The position numbers were made by a program, and so were the translations under genes. A stretch of DNA of 64,000 bases from Paradesertivirga sp036399495 (lineage in GTDB: Bacteria > Bacteroidota > Bacteroidia > Sphingobacteriales > Sphingobacteriaceae): assembly GCA_036399495.1 (NCBI GenBank), contig DASWMZ010000159.1:70613-134612 (forward strand). Reading direction: 5' to 3'. Of this stretch, positions 43,846-53,368 are shown one piece after another. Position 1 is the stretch's first letter, and each line of letters begins with the position of its first letter. The notes beneath the pieces are model-generated. The model was given only the letters and a program-made list of their open reading frames with translations, had not been told where the DNA came from and did not search any database.

Positions 43846-44343
43846 ATGGAATCATTAAGTAACAGAAAAAAAGTAATAGAACAGAAACCCATGACCTTAG
43901 CTGAGAGGATGTATCTCCCGGCAATCATGAAAGGACTTGCCATTACTTTCAAACATATGTTTAAGAAGAAGGAAACGATCTTTTATCCTGAACAGGAAAG
44001 ACCGATTTCTGAGAACTGGCGCGGTTTACATTCTCTGAAAAGAGATGAAAGCGGCAAGGAAAGATGTACAGCCTGTGGCTTATGTGCACTAGCATGCCCC
44101 GCTGAAGCAATTACAATGATCGCTGCAGAGCGTAAAAAAGGCGAAGAGCATTTATATCGCGAAGAAAAGTATGCTGCAGTTTATGAAGTAAACATGCTTC
44201 GCTGCATATTTTGCGGTTTATGTGAAGAGGCTTGCCCTAAAGAAGCTATTTATCTGGATGGCCCGTTTGTACAGGCCGATTATCTGAGAAAGGATTTCAT
44301 TTTCGGGAAAGATAAACTGGTTGAAGCTCCCTTGAAATCGTAA
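43846..44343 (+). CDS. nuoI: NADH-quinone oxidoreductase subunit I
   Basis: A 165-residue ferredoxin-type subunit with two [4Fe-4S] clusters N6a and N6b. Both motifs are intact: CTACGLCALACPAEAI (about 66-81) and CIFCGLCEEACPKEAI (about 126-141). It passes electrons from NuoG to NuoB. The spacer before it holds a tandem repeat. Confidence 0.97.
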   Translation: MESLSNRKKVIEQKPMTLAERMYLPAIMKGLAITFKHMFKKKETIFYPEQERPISENWRGLHSLKRDESGKERCTACGLCALACPAEAITMIAAERKKGEEHLYREEKYAAVYEVNMLRCIFCGLCEEACPKEAIYLDGPFVQADYLRKDFIFGKDKLVEAPLKS

Positions 44344-44350
44344 AAAATTA

Positions 44351-44391
44351 TACCTTTGCCCATCTTTTCAGGAGCTTAGCTCGAAAAGATG
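44351..44391 (+). promoter_or_regulatory. Internal nuo promoter box and hairpin covering the nuoJ ATG
   Basis: TACCTTTG (44351-44358) is an exact TAnnTTTG box. Directly after it CATCTTTTC (44361-44369) pairs perfectly with GAAAAGATG (44383-44391), and inside GAGC pairs with GCTC around TTA, leaving only AG bulged. The stem's 3' arm ends in the nuoJ ATG. A folded mRNA would hide the start codon. A -33 element is poor (CTTG 16 bases upstream). Confidence 0.5.
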
Positions 44392-44910
44392 AGCAAAGAA
44401 ATTATACAATTAATGAATTTATTCTATTTAATTGCTTTTTTATCTGTCTTCTTTTCACTGCTGGTTATCTTTTCTAAGAATCCGGTTTACAGCGTTCTGT
44501 ATCTCATAATTACTTTTTTTACCCTCACCATTCACTATATTTTACTTAATGCGCAATTTCTTGCGATTGTAAATTTCATCGTTTACATGGGTGCCATCAT
44601 GGTGCTTTTTCTATTCGTATTAATGCTTTTAAATTTGAATGAAGATTCAGAGCCGATGAAATCCAACGTCATCAAAATTGTTGGAGTTGTCGCCGGAGGT
44701 TGCTTGTTAGTTACGCTGATCGGTTCGTTTAAAGCACTCGGCGATTCAGGTCCTGTTCTTATGAAAAACCCGGATATCGGCTTGGTGAAAAACCTCGGAA
44801 AAGTACTTTTCAGTAAATTCCTTTTGCCTTTTGAGGTATCGTCCATTTTATTATTATCCGCCATGGTTGGAGCCGTATTATTAGCAAAGAAGGAACCAAA
44901 GAGAATCTAA
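44389..44910 (+). CDS. nuoJ: NADH-quinone oxidoreductase subunit J
   Basis: A membrane subunit (ND6) of 173 residues with five helices, including NFIVYMGAIMVLFLFVLML, the pi-bulge helix region of this subunit. The stated ATG is buried in a hairpin. A second in-frame ATG at 44413 gives MNLFYLIAFLSV, which is also a natural start for this family, so the true start is open. The stop overlaps the nuoK ATG by one base. Confidence 0.92.
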   Translation: MSKEIIQLMNLFYLIAFLSVFFSLLVIFSKNPVYSVLYLIITFFTLTIHYILLNAQFLAIVNFIVYMGAIMVLFLFVLMLLNLNEDSEPMKSNVIKIVGVVAGGCLLVTLIGSFKALGDSGPVLMKNPDIGLVKNLGKVLFSKFLLPFEVSSILLLSAMVGAVLLAKKEPKRI

Positions 44911-45239
44911 TGGAATCGATTACCAATTCAATACAAGGCGTTCCTCTAAACCATTATATCTTATTTTGTTCAATCATTTTCTCTATTGGAGTTATTGGAG
45001 TGTTGATTCGCAGAAATGCGATTGCGATTTTCATGTCCGTGGAGCTAATGCTGAATTCAGTTAACTTATTACTCACCGCTTTTTCGGTTTATCACGGCGA
45101 TCCGGATGGGCAGGTAGTTGTATTTTTTGTAATGGCTTTAGCTGCTGCAGAGGTTGCAGTAGGGCTAGCCATTATTGTAATGATATATAGAAACACGCAT
45201 TCGACCGACATTAATGTTTTGAACAGGTTGAAATGGTAA
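44910..45239 (+). CDS. nuoK: NADH-quinone oxidoreductase subunit K
   Basis: A 109-residue three-helix subunit (ND4L). Helix 2 carries the proton-path Glu in SVELMLNSVNLLL and helix 3 another in LAAAEVAVGLAIIVMIYR. It is translationally coupled to nuoJ. Confidence 0.96.
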   Translation: MESITNSIQGVPLNHYILFCSIIFSIGVIGVLIRRNAIAIFMSVELMLNSVNLLLTAFSVYHGDPDGQVVVFFVMALAAAEVAVGLAIIVMIYRNTHSTDINVLNRLKW

Positions 45240-45270
45240 ACTTTTAATACTTAACGTCGAATATACGTTC

Positions 45271-47172
45271 ATGATAAATTTAGTTTGGTTAGTGCCTTTG
45301 TTTCCTTTGATTGGTTTCATCGTAATTGGCTTAGGCAGGAACATATTACCAAAAACCGTTGCGGGCATTATCGGGAGCTTAACTATCTTATTATCCTTTG
45401 CAGTCAGCGTTGGAATTTTCTTTGAACTTCAGGGAAGTGCAGAAAAAACCTTTTTTATCCAGCTCTTTGATTGGATTCATGTTGGCAACCTGCTTGTTCC
45501 TTTTTCCTTTCAGATAGATCCGCTTAGCTCATTAATGTTGCTAATCGTTACAGGAATAGGCTTTTTAATACATGTTTATTCCACCGGTTACATGCATCAT
45601 GATGCGGGTTTTGCTAAATTTTTCTCTTATCTCAACCTTTTCATATTCTTCATGCTATTGTTAGTTCTAGGCTCCAATTACCTGATCATGTTCATTGGCT
45701 GGGAGGGCGTAGGATTATGTTCATATCTTCTGATTGGTTTCTGGTACACCAATTCATCTTACGCAAGTGCAGCAAAAAAAGCGTTTATAATGAACCGTAT
45801 AGGAGATCTGGGTTTCCTTATCGGTGTCTTTTTGATCTTTTCGACGTTCGGAAGCATAGAGTTTTCCAGAATATTTCCTCAAGCGGCGACTGCCAGTACA
45901 GAAACTTTAACACTAATCACTCTTTTATTATTCGTTGGCGCAACCGGTAAGTCAGCTCAAATACCTTTATTTACGTGGTTACCTGATGCAATGGCTGGCC
46001 CTACACCTGTTTCGGCACTAATACATGCCGCCACAATGGTTACAGCAGGTATCTACATGATTGCCCGTTCGAACATTTTATTTACACTCTCACCACTTAC
46101 ATTACATGTGATCGCAATTATCGGTATTGCAACTGCCATTCTTGCGGCTACAATTGCCATAACACAAACTGACATTAAAAAGGTACTGGCCTATTCTACT
46201 GTGTCACAATTGGGATATATGTTTTTAGGATTAGGAGTTGGAGCTTATACCGGTGCACTATTTCACGTACTTACTCACGCTTTCTTTAAAGCTTTATTAT
46301 TCCTTGGCGCAGGTTCGGTTATACATGCAATGAGCAACGAGCAGGATATGCGATTTATGGGAGGATTGAAGAAGAAGCTTCCGATTACCTTCATTACCAT
46401 GCTCATCGGTACTATTGCGATATCAGGTATTCCACCATTCTCAGGCTTCTTTTCTAAGGATGAAATTTTAGCTCACGCTTACGAACACAATAAGATTTTA
46501 TGGATTTTCGGTGTAATTGGAGCGATGTTTACAGCTTTTTATATGTTCCGCATGTTGTTTCTTACGTTTAACAATAAGTTTCGCGGAACTCACGAACAGG
46601 AGCATCATTTGCATGAGTCACCGGGTTCAATGACATTTCCATTAATTGTTCTAGCGGTTCTTTCTGTAGTAGGTGGCTTTTTAGGAGTACCAGAAGTTTT
46701 AGGGGGAAGCCATTGGCTTTCTAACTTTTTGAGTCCGGTTTTTCGGGAATCGACTAACAGAGCAGGGAGTATAGCACTTGATCACTCTACAGAATATTTG
46801 CTAATGGCCGTTTCTGTAGCCGGAGCTTTAATTGCCGCTTTAATTGCCTTTGTAAAATACGCGAAGAACAATCATGTTCCATTAGCAGACACCGGCGATA
46901 GAAGTGCACTTGCCAGGTTATCCTATAACAAATATTACCTGGACGAAATATACAATACCATCATAACCAAACCGCTAAACTTACTGTCGGGCTTCTTCTA
47001 TAAAGTTGTTGATAAAGCAGCGATTGACGGTTTAGTTAACGGGCTTGGCAAGGCTACCATAGAGGCTGGAAAAGGCCTTCGATTGCTTCAATCAGGCAAC
47101 ATTGGCTTTTACATATTTATGATGGTAGCAAGCATTGTTGGTTTGCTTTTATACGGATTCTACAATATATAA
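45271..47172 (+). CDS. nuoL: NADH-quinone oxidoreductase subunit L
   Basis: The distal antiporter-like proton pump subunit, 633 residues with about 16 helices. Conserved segments are FIGWEGVGLCSYLLIGFWY (about 142-160), with the key Glu, PTPVSALIHAATMVTAG and TQTDIKKVLAYSTVSQLGYM, with the key Lys. The C-terminal part includes the lateral helix region characteristic of NuoL. Confidence 0.97.
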   Translation: MINLVWLVPLFPLIGFIVIGLGRNILPKTVAGIIGSLTILLSFAVSVGIFFELQGSAEKTFFIQLFDWIHVGNLLVPFSFQIDPLSSLMLLIVTGIGFLIHVYSTGYMHHDAGFAKFFSYLNLFIFFMLLLVLGSNYLIMFIGWEGVGLCSYLLIGFWYTNSSYASAAKKAFIMNRIGDLGFLIGVFLIFSTFGSIEFSRIFPQAATASTETLTLITLLLFVGATGKSAQIPLFTWLPDAMAGPTPVSALIHAATMVTAGIYMIARSNILFTLSPLTLHVIAIIGIATAILAATIAITQTDIKKVLAYSTVSQLGYMFLGLGVGAYTGALFHVLTHAFFKALLFLGAGSVIHAMSNEQDMRFMGGLKKKLPITFITMLIGTIAISGIPPFSGFFSKDEILAHAYEHNKILWIFGVIGAMFTAFYMFRMLFLTFNNKFRGTHEQEHHLHESPGSMTFPLIVLAVLSVVGGFLGVPEVLGGSHWLSNFLSPVFRESTNRAGSIALDHSTEYLLMAVSVAGALIAALIAFVKYAKNNHVPLADTGDRSALARLSYNKYYLDEIYNTIITKPLNLLSGFFYKVVDKAAIDGLVNGLGKATIEAGKGLRLLQSGNIGFYIFMMVASIVGLLLYGFYNI

Positions 47173-47191
47173 GAGGGAAGAGACTATATAG

Positions 47192-48673
47192 ATGGAAATT
47201 TTACTCCTTATTTTTTTACCAATACTTGGCGCCGTTTTAACATCGCTGTTAGGTAATTCACAGCAATCCAAAACATTGGCTTTTATATGGTCGCTTTTAT
47301 CGTTAGCCTTAACCGCATACCTTCTTGTAAATTTTGAAACCGGATCTGCCGCTTTTCAATACAATGTAGATTATCCCTGGTTGAATAGTTACGGCATTCG
47401 TTTTAAAGCAGGTATTGATGGTATAAGCATGATGATGATCTTGTTGACCAATTTATTAATGCCCCTAATCATACTTTCAAGCTTTAAACATCATTACAAA
47501 AAACCCGGAGCATTTTACGGCCTGATCCTGTTTATGCAAAGCGGCCTATTGCTTGTGTTCACAGCATTAGATGCATTCCTTTTTTATATTGGCTGGGAAG
47601 CTGCCTTAATTCCTATCTATTTTATCTGCGCTATTTGGGGTGGAGAGAATAGAATCAAAGTCAACCTGAAATTCTTTATTTACACCATCGGTGGTAGTTT
47701 GGTGATGCTTTTAGGTATTATCTACATGTACGTTCATACGCCTTACCGCAGCTTTGGACTTGAAGCTTTTTATAATGTGAATCTGGATCAGGCTACCCAA
47801 GGTTGGATATTTTGGGCGTTTTTTTTAGCCTTCGCTATTAAAATGCCAATCTTTCCTTTTCACACCTGGCAGCCCGATACCTACACTGAAGCCCCTACAA
47901 CCGGTACGATGTTGTTATCAGGCATCATGCTTAAAATGGGAATTTATGGAGTTATCCGATGGCTTATCCCTATTGCGCCGTTGGGCTTTGCAGATTGGGG
48001 TACAACTGCAATTATTCTGTCAATCATAGGTATTGTATATGCATCCTTAATTGCCTTTACCCAAAAAGACGTTAAGCGCCTCATTGCATATTCGTCAATA
48101 GCACACGTAGGTTTAATAGCCGCGGGAATTTTTGTTTGGAATCGCCATGGTTTGCAAGGCGCTATGATACAAATGATTAATCACGGTATTAATGTTTTTG
48201 GTTTATTTTTCATCATCGATATTATTAGCAGACGACTAAACACCAGAGAGATCAGCACCATGGGCGGTATCGCCAAAGTCGCGCCTCAATTTGCAATTGC
48301 ATTTTTGATCATTCTTCTGGGAACAGTAGCACTGCCACTTACTAACGGTTTCATTGGCGAATTTTTGCTTCTTCTGGGAGTGTATCACTATAACATTTGG
48401 GCAGCCGGCATTGCAGGTCTTACCATAATCTTTGGTGCGGTGTATATGCTAAGAACCTACCAGCGCATTATGCTAGGTGAAACAAACGATAGTACATTGA
48501 ATTTTCCCGAGATTGACGGAACGGAGAAGCTTGTGCTTGGAATTGTATGTTCACTAGTAATTTTTATAGGAGTTTATCCCCAGCCACTGCTGGATATCTC
48601 CGATGCATCTACCAAGGCACTAATTGAGTTGGTAAAAAACCGGATGCAGGGACTGAATCCAATGATACATTAA
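47192..48673 (+). CDS. nuoM: NADH-quinone oxidoreductase subunit M
   Basis: The second antiporter-like subunit, 493 residues and about 14 helices. The Glu of FYIGWEAALIPIYFI (about 131-145), the TEAPTTGTMLLSGIMLKMG segment and TQKDVKRLIAYSSIAHVG (about 288-305) are conserved proton-path elements. It lies 19 bases after nuoL. Confidence 0.97.
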   Translation: MEILLLIFLPILGAVLTSLLGNSQQSKTLAFIWSLLSLALTAYLLVNFETGSAAFQYNVDYPWLNSYGIRFKAGIDGISMMMILLTNLLMPLIILSSFKHHYKKPGAFYGLILFMQSGLLLVFTALDAFLFYIGWEAALIPIYFICAIWGGENRIKVNLKFFIYTIGGSLVMLLGIIYMYVHTPYRSFGLEAFYNVNLDQATQGWIFWAFFLAFAIKMPIFPFHTWQPDTYTEAPTTGTMLLSGIMLKMGIYGVIRWLIPIAPLGFADWGTTAIILSIIGIVYASLIAFTQKDVKRLIAYSSIAHVGLIAAGIFVWNRHGLQGAMIQMINHGINVFGLFFIIDIISRRLNTREISTMGGIAKVAPQFAIAFLIILLGTVALPLTNGFIGEFLLLLGVYHYNIWAAGIAGLTIIFGAVYMLRTYQRIMLGETNDSTLNFPEIDGTEKLVLGIVCSLVIFIGVYPQPLLDISDASTKALIELVKNRMQGLNPMIH

Positions 48674-48679
48674 GACAAC

Positions 48680-50065
48680 ATGGACGTTATAATAACGATA
48701 TCTCTTTTAGCGATACTGGTTTTATACCTTGGGCTTTTCAAAGGAGAAAAGGCTTTACTACCTGTATCTATTATTGGTTTGCTTGTTTCTTTAGGTTTGG
48801 CAATCAATCATTGGGATCTGGCAAATAATGCCCCTATCATTTATAGCGGCATGCTGCTCTTTAACAATTTTGCAGTTGCCTTTTCTTCAATAGCGATTGT
48901 ATCAACAATTTTAATCCTAATGCTCTCAAAGGATTATTTCGAACGCATCAGCAGTAATGTGGCTGAATATTACTCTATAATTCTGTTTTCCCTGGTAGGC
49001 ATAATTGTCATTGTTTCTTATCATAACTTGACCATGTTGTTCATCGGAATTGAGATTATGTCGGTAAGTTTATACATCCTTACGGGTATAAAGAAAAGGG
49101 ACTTTACTTCGAATGAAGCAACACTTAAGTATTTCCTTATGGGAGCTTTTTCGACAGGATTCCTGCTCTTTGGTATCACTTTAATGTATGGCGGCTCTGG
49201 TTCTTTTGATTTAAGTCAGATACGAGCTTATGCTGCCGGCGGACCCGAAGAGATTTCACCTATTTTTTATGCCGGTATTCTTTTAACTATTATCGGATTA
49301 TGTTTTAAAGCCGGCGCAGCTCCTCTCCATTTCTGGACACCCGATGTGTATGAAGGCGCTCCTACTCTTATTACGGCTTACATGAGTACAATTGTTAAAA
49401 CCGCCGTATTCGCGGCCTTCTTAAGATTGTTTTATATCAGCCTAGCTCCCATAAGTGAATTTTGGATGCCTGTATTGATTGTGGTGGCCGCACTTTCTCT
49501 ACTGGTGGGAAATATTACTGCAGTTTATCAGCAGCACTTTAAAAGGATGCTTGCTTATTCAAGTATATCGCATGTAGGATACTTGCTTTTCGCTTTTATA
49601 GCATTAAGCAGTTCCTCAGACAATTCGATTTTTGTTTACGCCGCAGCATATACACTGGCTTCGATCATCGCTTTTGCAGCGTTAATTATAGTTCAAAGAC
49701 AAGCCGGCGGCGACAGCTTCGATAATTTTAATGGATTAGGAAAGAAAAACCCACTATTGGCGATAACCTTAACTGTTTCGATGTTATCTCTCGCAGGTAT
49801 ACCGCTTACAGCTGGTTTTATCGGGAAGTTCATGATGTTCGCCGGGGCATTAGAAAAATATCATACAAGCCTTGTTATTTTCGCAGTTATCAATGCTATA
49901 ATCGGTATCTTCTATTATCTAAGAGTAGTGATAGCGATGTATTTTAAAGATGCTGAACGCAATGAATTACTTGTACCATCGTATTTTAAATTCGTGTTAA
50001 TCGTTTCTGCAGTTGCAACGGTTATACTGGGGATTTATCCTGGGTTCATCGCCGATCTAATCTGA
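48680..50065 (+). CDS. nuoN: NADH-quinone oxidoreductase subunit N
   Basis: The third antiporter-like subunit, 461 residues. Signatures are IEIMSVSLYILTGIKKRD (about 122-139), the APTLITAYMSTIVKTA segment with its Lys, and HFKRMLAYSSISHVGYL. It is the last nuo gene; a 53-base gap precedes dedA. All fourteen standard subunits are therefore present and in the usual order. Confidence 0.96.
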   Translation: MDVIITISLLAILVLYLGLFKGEKALLPVSIIGLLVSLGLAINHWDLANNAPIIYSGMLLFNNFAVAFSSIAIVSTILILMLSKDYFERISSNVAEYYSIILFSLVGIIVIVSYHNLTMLFIGIEIMSVSLYILTGIKKRDFTSNEATLKYFLMGAFSTGFLLFGITLMYGGSGSFDLSQIRAYAAGGPEEISPIFYAGILLTIIGLCFKAGAAPLHFWTPDVYEGAPTLITAYMSTIVKTAVFAAFLRLFYISLAPISEFWMPVLIVVAALSLLVGNITAVYQQHFKRMLAYSSISHVGYLLFAFIALSSSSDNSIFVYAAAYTLASIIAFAALIIVQRQAGGDSFDNFNGLGKKNPLLAITLTVSMLSLAGIPLTAGFIGKFMMFAGALEKYHTSLVIFAVINAIIGIFYYLRVVIAMYFKDAERNELLVPSYFKFVLIVSAVATVILGIYPGFIADLI

Positions 50066-50118
50066 TTATTATAAATTTAATTTTATTTTAATAATCGTAG
50101 ATTTACGAGTATCAATTT

Positions 50119-50763
50119 ATGTACGAAATCTGGGATTCGGTCCAACAGCTTATACATCCTGAAACTTTACTTAGAGAAGGCGGCTTTTATCTTCTTCTAT
50201 TTGTGGTTTTCGCTGAAACCGGATTATTTTTTGGCTTTTTTCTTCCCGGTGATTATCTGCTATTTCTTGCCGGCATGTTTGTAGCTACAAATAAACTTGA
50301 TGTGTCAATTTACGTTTTAATTGCCGGTTTAATTATTGCAGCAATCTCAGGTAATTTTGTAGGCTATTGGTTTGGTAGAAGAACCGGCCCGGCATTATAT
50401 AATCGGAAGGATTCCTTTTTTTTCAAAAAAAAATATTTGGTCGCGGCCGAAGTGTACTATAATAAGCAGGGTGCGTTTGCATTAATAATGGGTAGATTTA
50501 TCCCAATCGTACGGACATTTGCGCCAATCTTGGCTGGGATGATTCAGTTAGATTACCGAAAGTTCTCGCTATATAATGTTACCGGTGCATTTTTATGGAT
50601 TACATCTCTAACGCTATTGGGCTACTTCCTGGGCATAAAGTTCGAGAAAGAGATTAACGACTATCTTTTTTATATCATTATGGGTTTCATTGCTGTTACC
50701 GCAATACCTTTGATATGGGCATATTTAAAAGAAAAGTACCCTAAAACAAAATTTCGAAACTAA
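50119..50763 (+). CDS. DedA-family membrane protein
   Basis: A 214-residue inner membrane protein with four to five hydrophobic segments. Family motifs are AETGLFFGFFLPGDYLLFLAG (about 34-54) and GRFIPIVRTFAPILAGM (about 133-149), the latter with the essential Arg. DedA proteins are lipid scramblase or flippase-like, in some species recycling undecaprenyl phosphate. Which lipid it moves here is unknown. It is likely separate from the nuo transcript. Confidence 0.92.
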   Translation: MYEIWDSVQQLIHPETLLREGGFYLLLFVVFAETGLFFGFFLPGDYLLFLAGMFVATNKLDVSIYVLIAGLIIAAISGNFVGYWFGRRTGPALYNRKDSFFFKKKYLVAAEVYYNKQGAFALIMGRFIPIVRTFAPILAGMIQLDYRKFSLYNVTGAFLWITSLTLLGYFLGIKFEKEINDYLFYIIMGFIAVTAIPLIWAYLKEKYPKTKFRN

Positions 50764-50787
50764 AGTTGAACGAAAATATATAATCAT

Positions 50788-51333
50788 ATGAGTAAAGATC
50801 ACCCCTGGCACGCAGTATCACCTGGCGAAGACCTGCCAAGTTTAGTTAATGCAATTATTGAGATCCCGAAAGGATCTAAAGCTAAATATGAAATAGATAA
50901 AGATTCTGGATTGCTTCGACTTGACAGGATTTTATTCTCTTCAGTAATGTATCCTGCTAACTACGGCTTCATCCCACAAACTTACTGTGATGATCAGGAT
51001 CCATTGGATATATTAGTATTATGTTCTGCTGATGTTTATCCTATGTCTATTATTGAAGCTAAAGTTATCGGAGTTATGCACATGGTTGATAATGGTGAGC
51101 AGGACGATAAAATCATCGCGGTAGCAAAAAATGATATGTCTGTGAATTACATAGACGATTTAGCAGATCTCCCGCCTCACACTATGAAAGAAATTGTCCG
51201 TTTCTTCCAGGATTATAAAGCATTGGAGCACAAAAATGTGACTATCGAAGATCTACTTGGAAAAGAGTACGCTTATAAAGTTATTGAAGAAAGTTTAGAG
51301 CTTTACCAAAGTACTTTTGTAAATCACGCCTAA
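50788..51333 (+). CDS. ppa: Inorganic pyrophosphatase (family I)
   Basis: Hydrolyses pyrophosphate and so pulls biosynthetic reactions forward. The 181-residue protein has KAKYEIDKDSG near the N-terminus, YGFIPQTYCDDQDPLDILVL (about 63-82) with the D-x-D-P-x-D metal site, and a C-terminal FFQDYKALEHK. It is 4 bases from the next gene and 24 after dedA. Confidence 0.97.
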   Translation: MSKDHPWHAVSPGEDLPSLVNAIIEIPKGSKAKYEIDKDSGLLRLDRILFSSVMYPANYGFIPQTYCDDQDPLDILVLCSADVYPMSIIEAKVIGVMHMVDNGEQDDKIIAVAKNDMSVNYIDDLADLPPHTMKEIVRFFQDYKALEHKNVTIEDLLGKEYAYKVIEESLELYQSTFVNHA

Positions 51334-51337
51334 CTGA

Positions 51338-52663
51338 ATGGGACTCCAGATTTTTTGGACCTTCTTCTTAGTTTTTTTAAACGGGTTTTTCGTCGCGGCG
51401 GAATTCGCGATTGTAAAAGTGCGGGCCTCGCAGATTGAAATTAAAGCCAAATCTGGCAGCAGAGTTGCAAAAATAGCCAAACATATTACTCAACATCTCG
51501 ACGGCTATTTAGCAGCAACGCAATTAGGTATTACCCTTGCTTCCCTGGGTTTAGGCTGGGTTGGTGAATCGGTGATGGAACACATTATCACCAATGTGTT
51601 AACGTTCTTCAAAGCAGATCCGGCGTTTATTGTTTCGTTTTCGCATTCTGCGGCCCCATATATTGCATTCGCTGTTATAACTGTTTTGCACATTGTGTTT
51701 GGAGAGTTAGCTCCTAAATCTATCGCTATACAGCAACCCATCGGGGTTACCATGTTCATCGCATTCCCGCTGCATTTTTTCTATCTTATATTCAGGCCAT
51801 TTATATTCCTGTTGAATGGATTTGCAAATGGCTTACTTAGACTTATAGGCATTCAGGCGGTCGGTTCTCATGAGTCGGCACATACATCTGAAGAACTTCA
51901 GTACTTATTGGAACAGGGTAAAGAAAGCGGGGCTCTTAACCTAAACGAGCACGAGCTAATTAAGAATGTATTTGACTTTAATGAGCGCGTTGTAAAGCAT
52001 ATAATGGTTCCCAGGACCAAGATATCAGGCATCGAACAAGCAACCCCACCTCAGGAGTTTCTTGAAACCATTGTTAAAGAGGGTTATTCGCGTATGCCGA
52101 TATACGATGAAACGATTGATAAGATCATTGGCGTAATTCACGCAAAAGATATATTGCCATTACTCGCACAGCAAAAAGAACTCGTATTAAAGGACCTGAT
52201 ACGAAAGCCATATCTTATCCCGGAAACGAAGAAAATTAATGATCTGTTAGCTGAATTTCAGTTAAGAAGAATTCAAATCGCTATTGTACTGGATGAATTT
52301 GGTGGAACTGCGGGGATGGTAACGCTTGAAGATATTGTTGAAGAATTGGTTGGTGAGATACAAGACGAGTACGATGAAGAAAAACCAATTGTAGATAAAG
52401 TATCTGAGTCTGAATTCATTGTTAATGCGGCGGCTACCATTTATGATGTGAACGAATACCTTCCCCACGATTTGCCTGAAGATGAAGATTATGACACTGT
52501 TGGAGGATTAGTTGGAGCATTATTTGGTAAGATTCCTGAAGTTGGTGAGTGTAAAGAATTTTATGGTTACAACGTTACTGTCTTGAAAAAATCTGAGCAA
52601 AACGTTGAATCTGTAAAAATGGAACTGGTTATTAATGTGGAAGATGCTGTTGACAAGCACTAA
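51338..52663 (+). CDS. CNNM/TlyC-type transporter with CBS domains
   Basis: A 441-residue membrane protein: a DUF21 (CNNM) transmembrane domain (about 1-190) with FFVAAEFAIVKVRASQIE and GELAPKSIAIQQP, two CBS domains (about 215-340) with MVPRTKISGIE and DEFGGTAGMVTLEDIVEELVG across the second, and a C-terminal CorC/HlyC domain (about 350-435). Relatives export magnesium or affect divalent cation tolerance; older labels call them haemolysins without good evidence. Confidence 0.93.
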   Translation: MGLQIFWTFFLVFLNGFFVAAEFAIVKVRASQIEIKAKSGSRVAKIAKHITQHLDGYLAATQLGITLASLGLGWVGESVMEHIITNVLTFFKADPAFIVSFSHSAAPYIAFAVITVLHIVFGELAPKSIAIQQPIGVTMFIAFPLHFFYLIFRPFIFLLNGFANGLLRLIGIQAVGSHESAHTSEELQYLLEQGKESGALNLNEHELIKNVFDFNERVVKHIMVPRTKISGIEQATPPQEFLETIVKEGYSRMPIYDETIDKIIGVIHAKDILPLLAQQKELVLKDLIRKPYLIPETKKINDLLAEFQLRRIQIAIVLDEFGGTAGMVTLEDIVEELVGEIQDEYDEEKPIVDKVSESEFIVNAAATIYDVNEYLPHDLPEDEDYDTVGGLVGALFGKIPEVGECKEFYGYNVTVLKKSEQNVESVKMELVINVEDAVDKH

Positions 52664-52669
52664 GGTGAT

Positions 52670-53368
52670 ATGCACCTGTTTTACACCCCGGATCTAGAAA
52701 ACAACACTTACACTCTTAACGAAGAAGAAAGCAGGCATTGCAATAAAGTGCTGCGTCTTCAGCGAGGCGATATCGTCAACCTAATCGACGGGAAAGGTGG
52801 TTGGTATACTGCAGAAATTGTAGATTCTCATCCGAAGCATACCTCGCTTAAAGTCGTAGAATCTATACAAGAGCACGCTAAGCGTAATCATTACCTTCAT
52901 ATCGCGGTAGCCCCTACCAAAAATATCGACCGGTTTGAATGGTTTCTTGAAAAAGCAACCGAGATTGGAATTGATGAAATTACTCCAGTAATATGCGAGC
53001 GGTCTGAACGCAAGGAAGTAAAAACGGAAAGACTTAATAAAATTATTACTTCCGCAATAAAGCAATCGCTTAAAGCTTATCATCCGAAACTCAATGAACC
53101 CACACGTTTTGAGAAATTTCTGAACGTTAATGACGGGGAAAAATTCATCGCCCATTGTATCGAAGGAGAGAAAAAACCGTTATCAGATTTGATAAGCAAG
53201 AACGGCAAGTATATAATTCTGATTGGCCCAGAAGGGGATTTTTCACCGGTAGAAGTTGAACGCACAATTGCATCTGGCTATAAACCGATTACCTTAGGAT
53301 CAAGTAGGTTGAGAACCGAAACCGCTGCTCTTGAAGCTTGTTTTGAAATAAACTTTTTAAACAGATGA
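52670..53368 (+). CDS. rsmE: 16S rRNA m3U1498 methyltransferase
   Basis: Methylates N3 of U1498 in 16S rRNA using SAM. The 232-residue protein has an N-terminal PUA-like domain (about 1-70) and a SPOUT knot domain (about 75-232), with IGPEGDFSPVEVE and LGSSRLRTETAALEAC forming the SAM-binding knot. Its stop overlaps the DUF4159 start by 4 bases. Confidence 0.95.
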   Translation: MHLFYTPDLENNTYTLNEEESRHCNKVLRLQRGDIVNLIDGKGGWYTAEIVDSHPKHTSLKVVESIQEHAKRNHYLHIAVAPTKNIDRFEWFLEKATEIGIDEITPVICERSERKEVKTERLNKIITSAIKQSLKAYHPKLNEPTRFEKFLNVNDGEKFIAHCIEGEKKPLSDLISKNGKYIILIGPEGDFSPVEVERTIASGYKPITLGSSRLRTETAALEACFEINFLNR

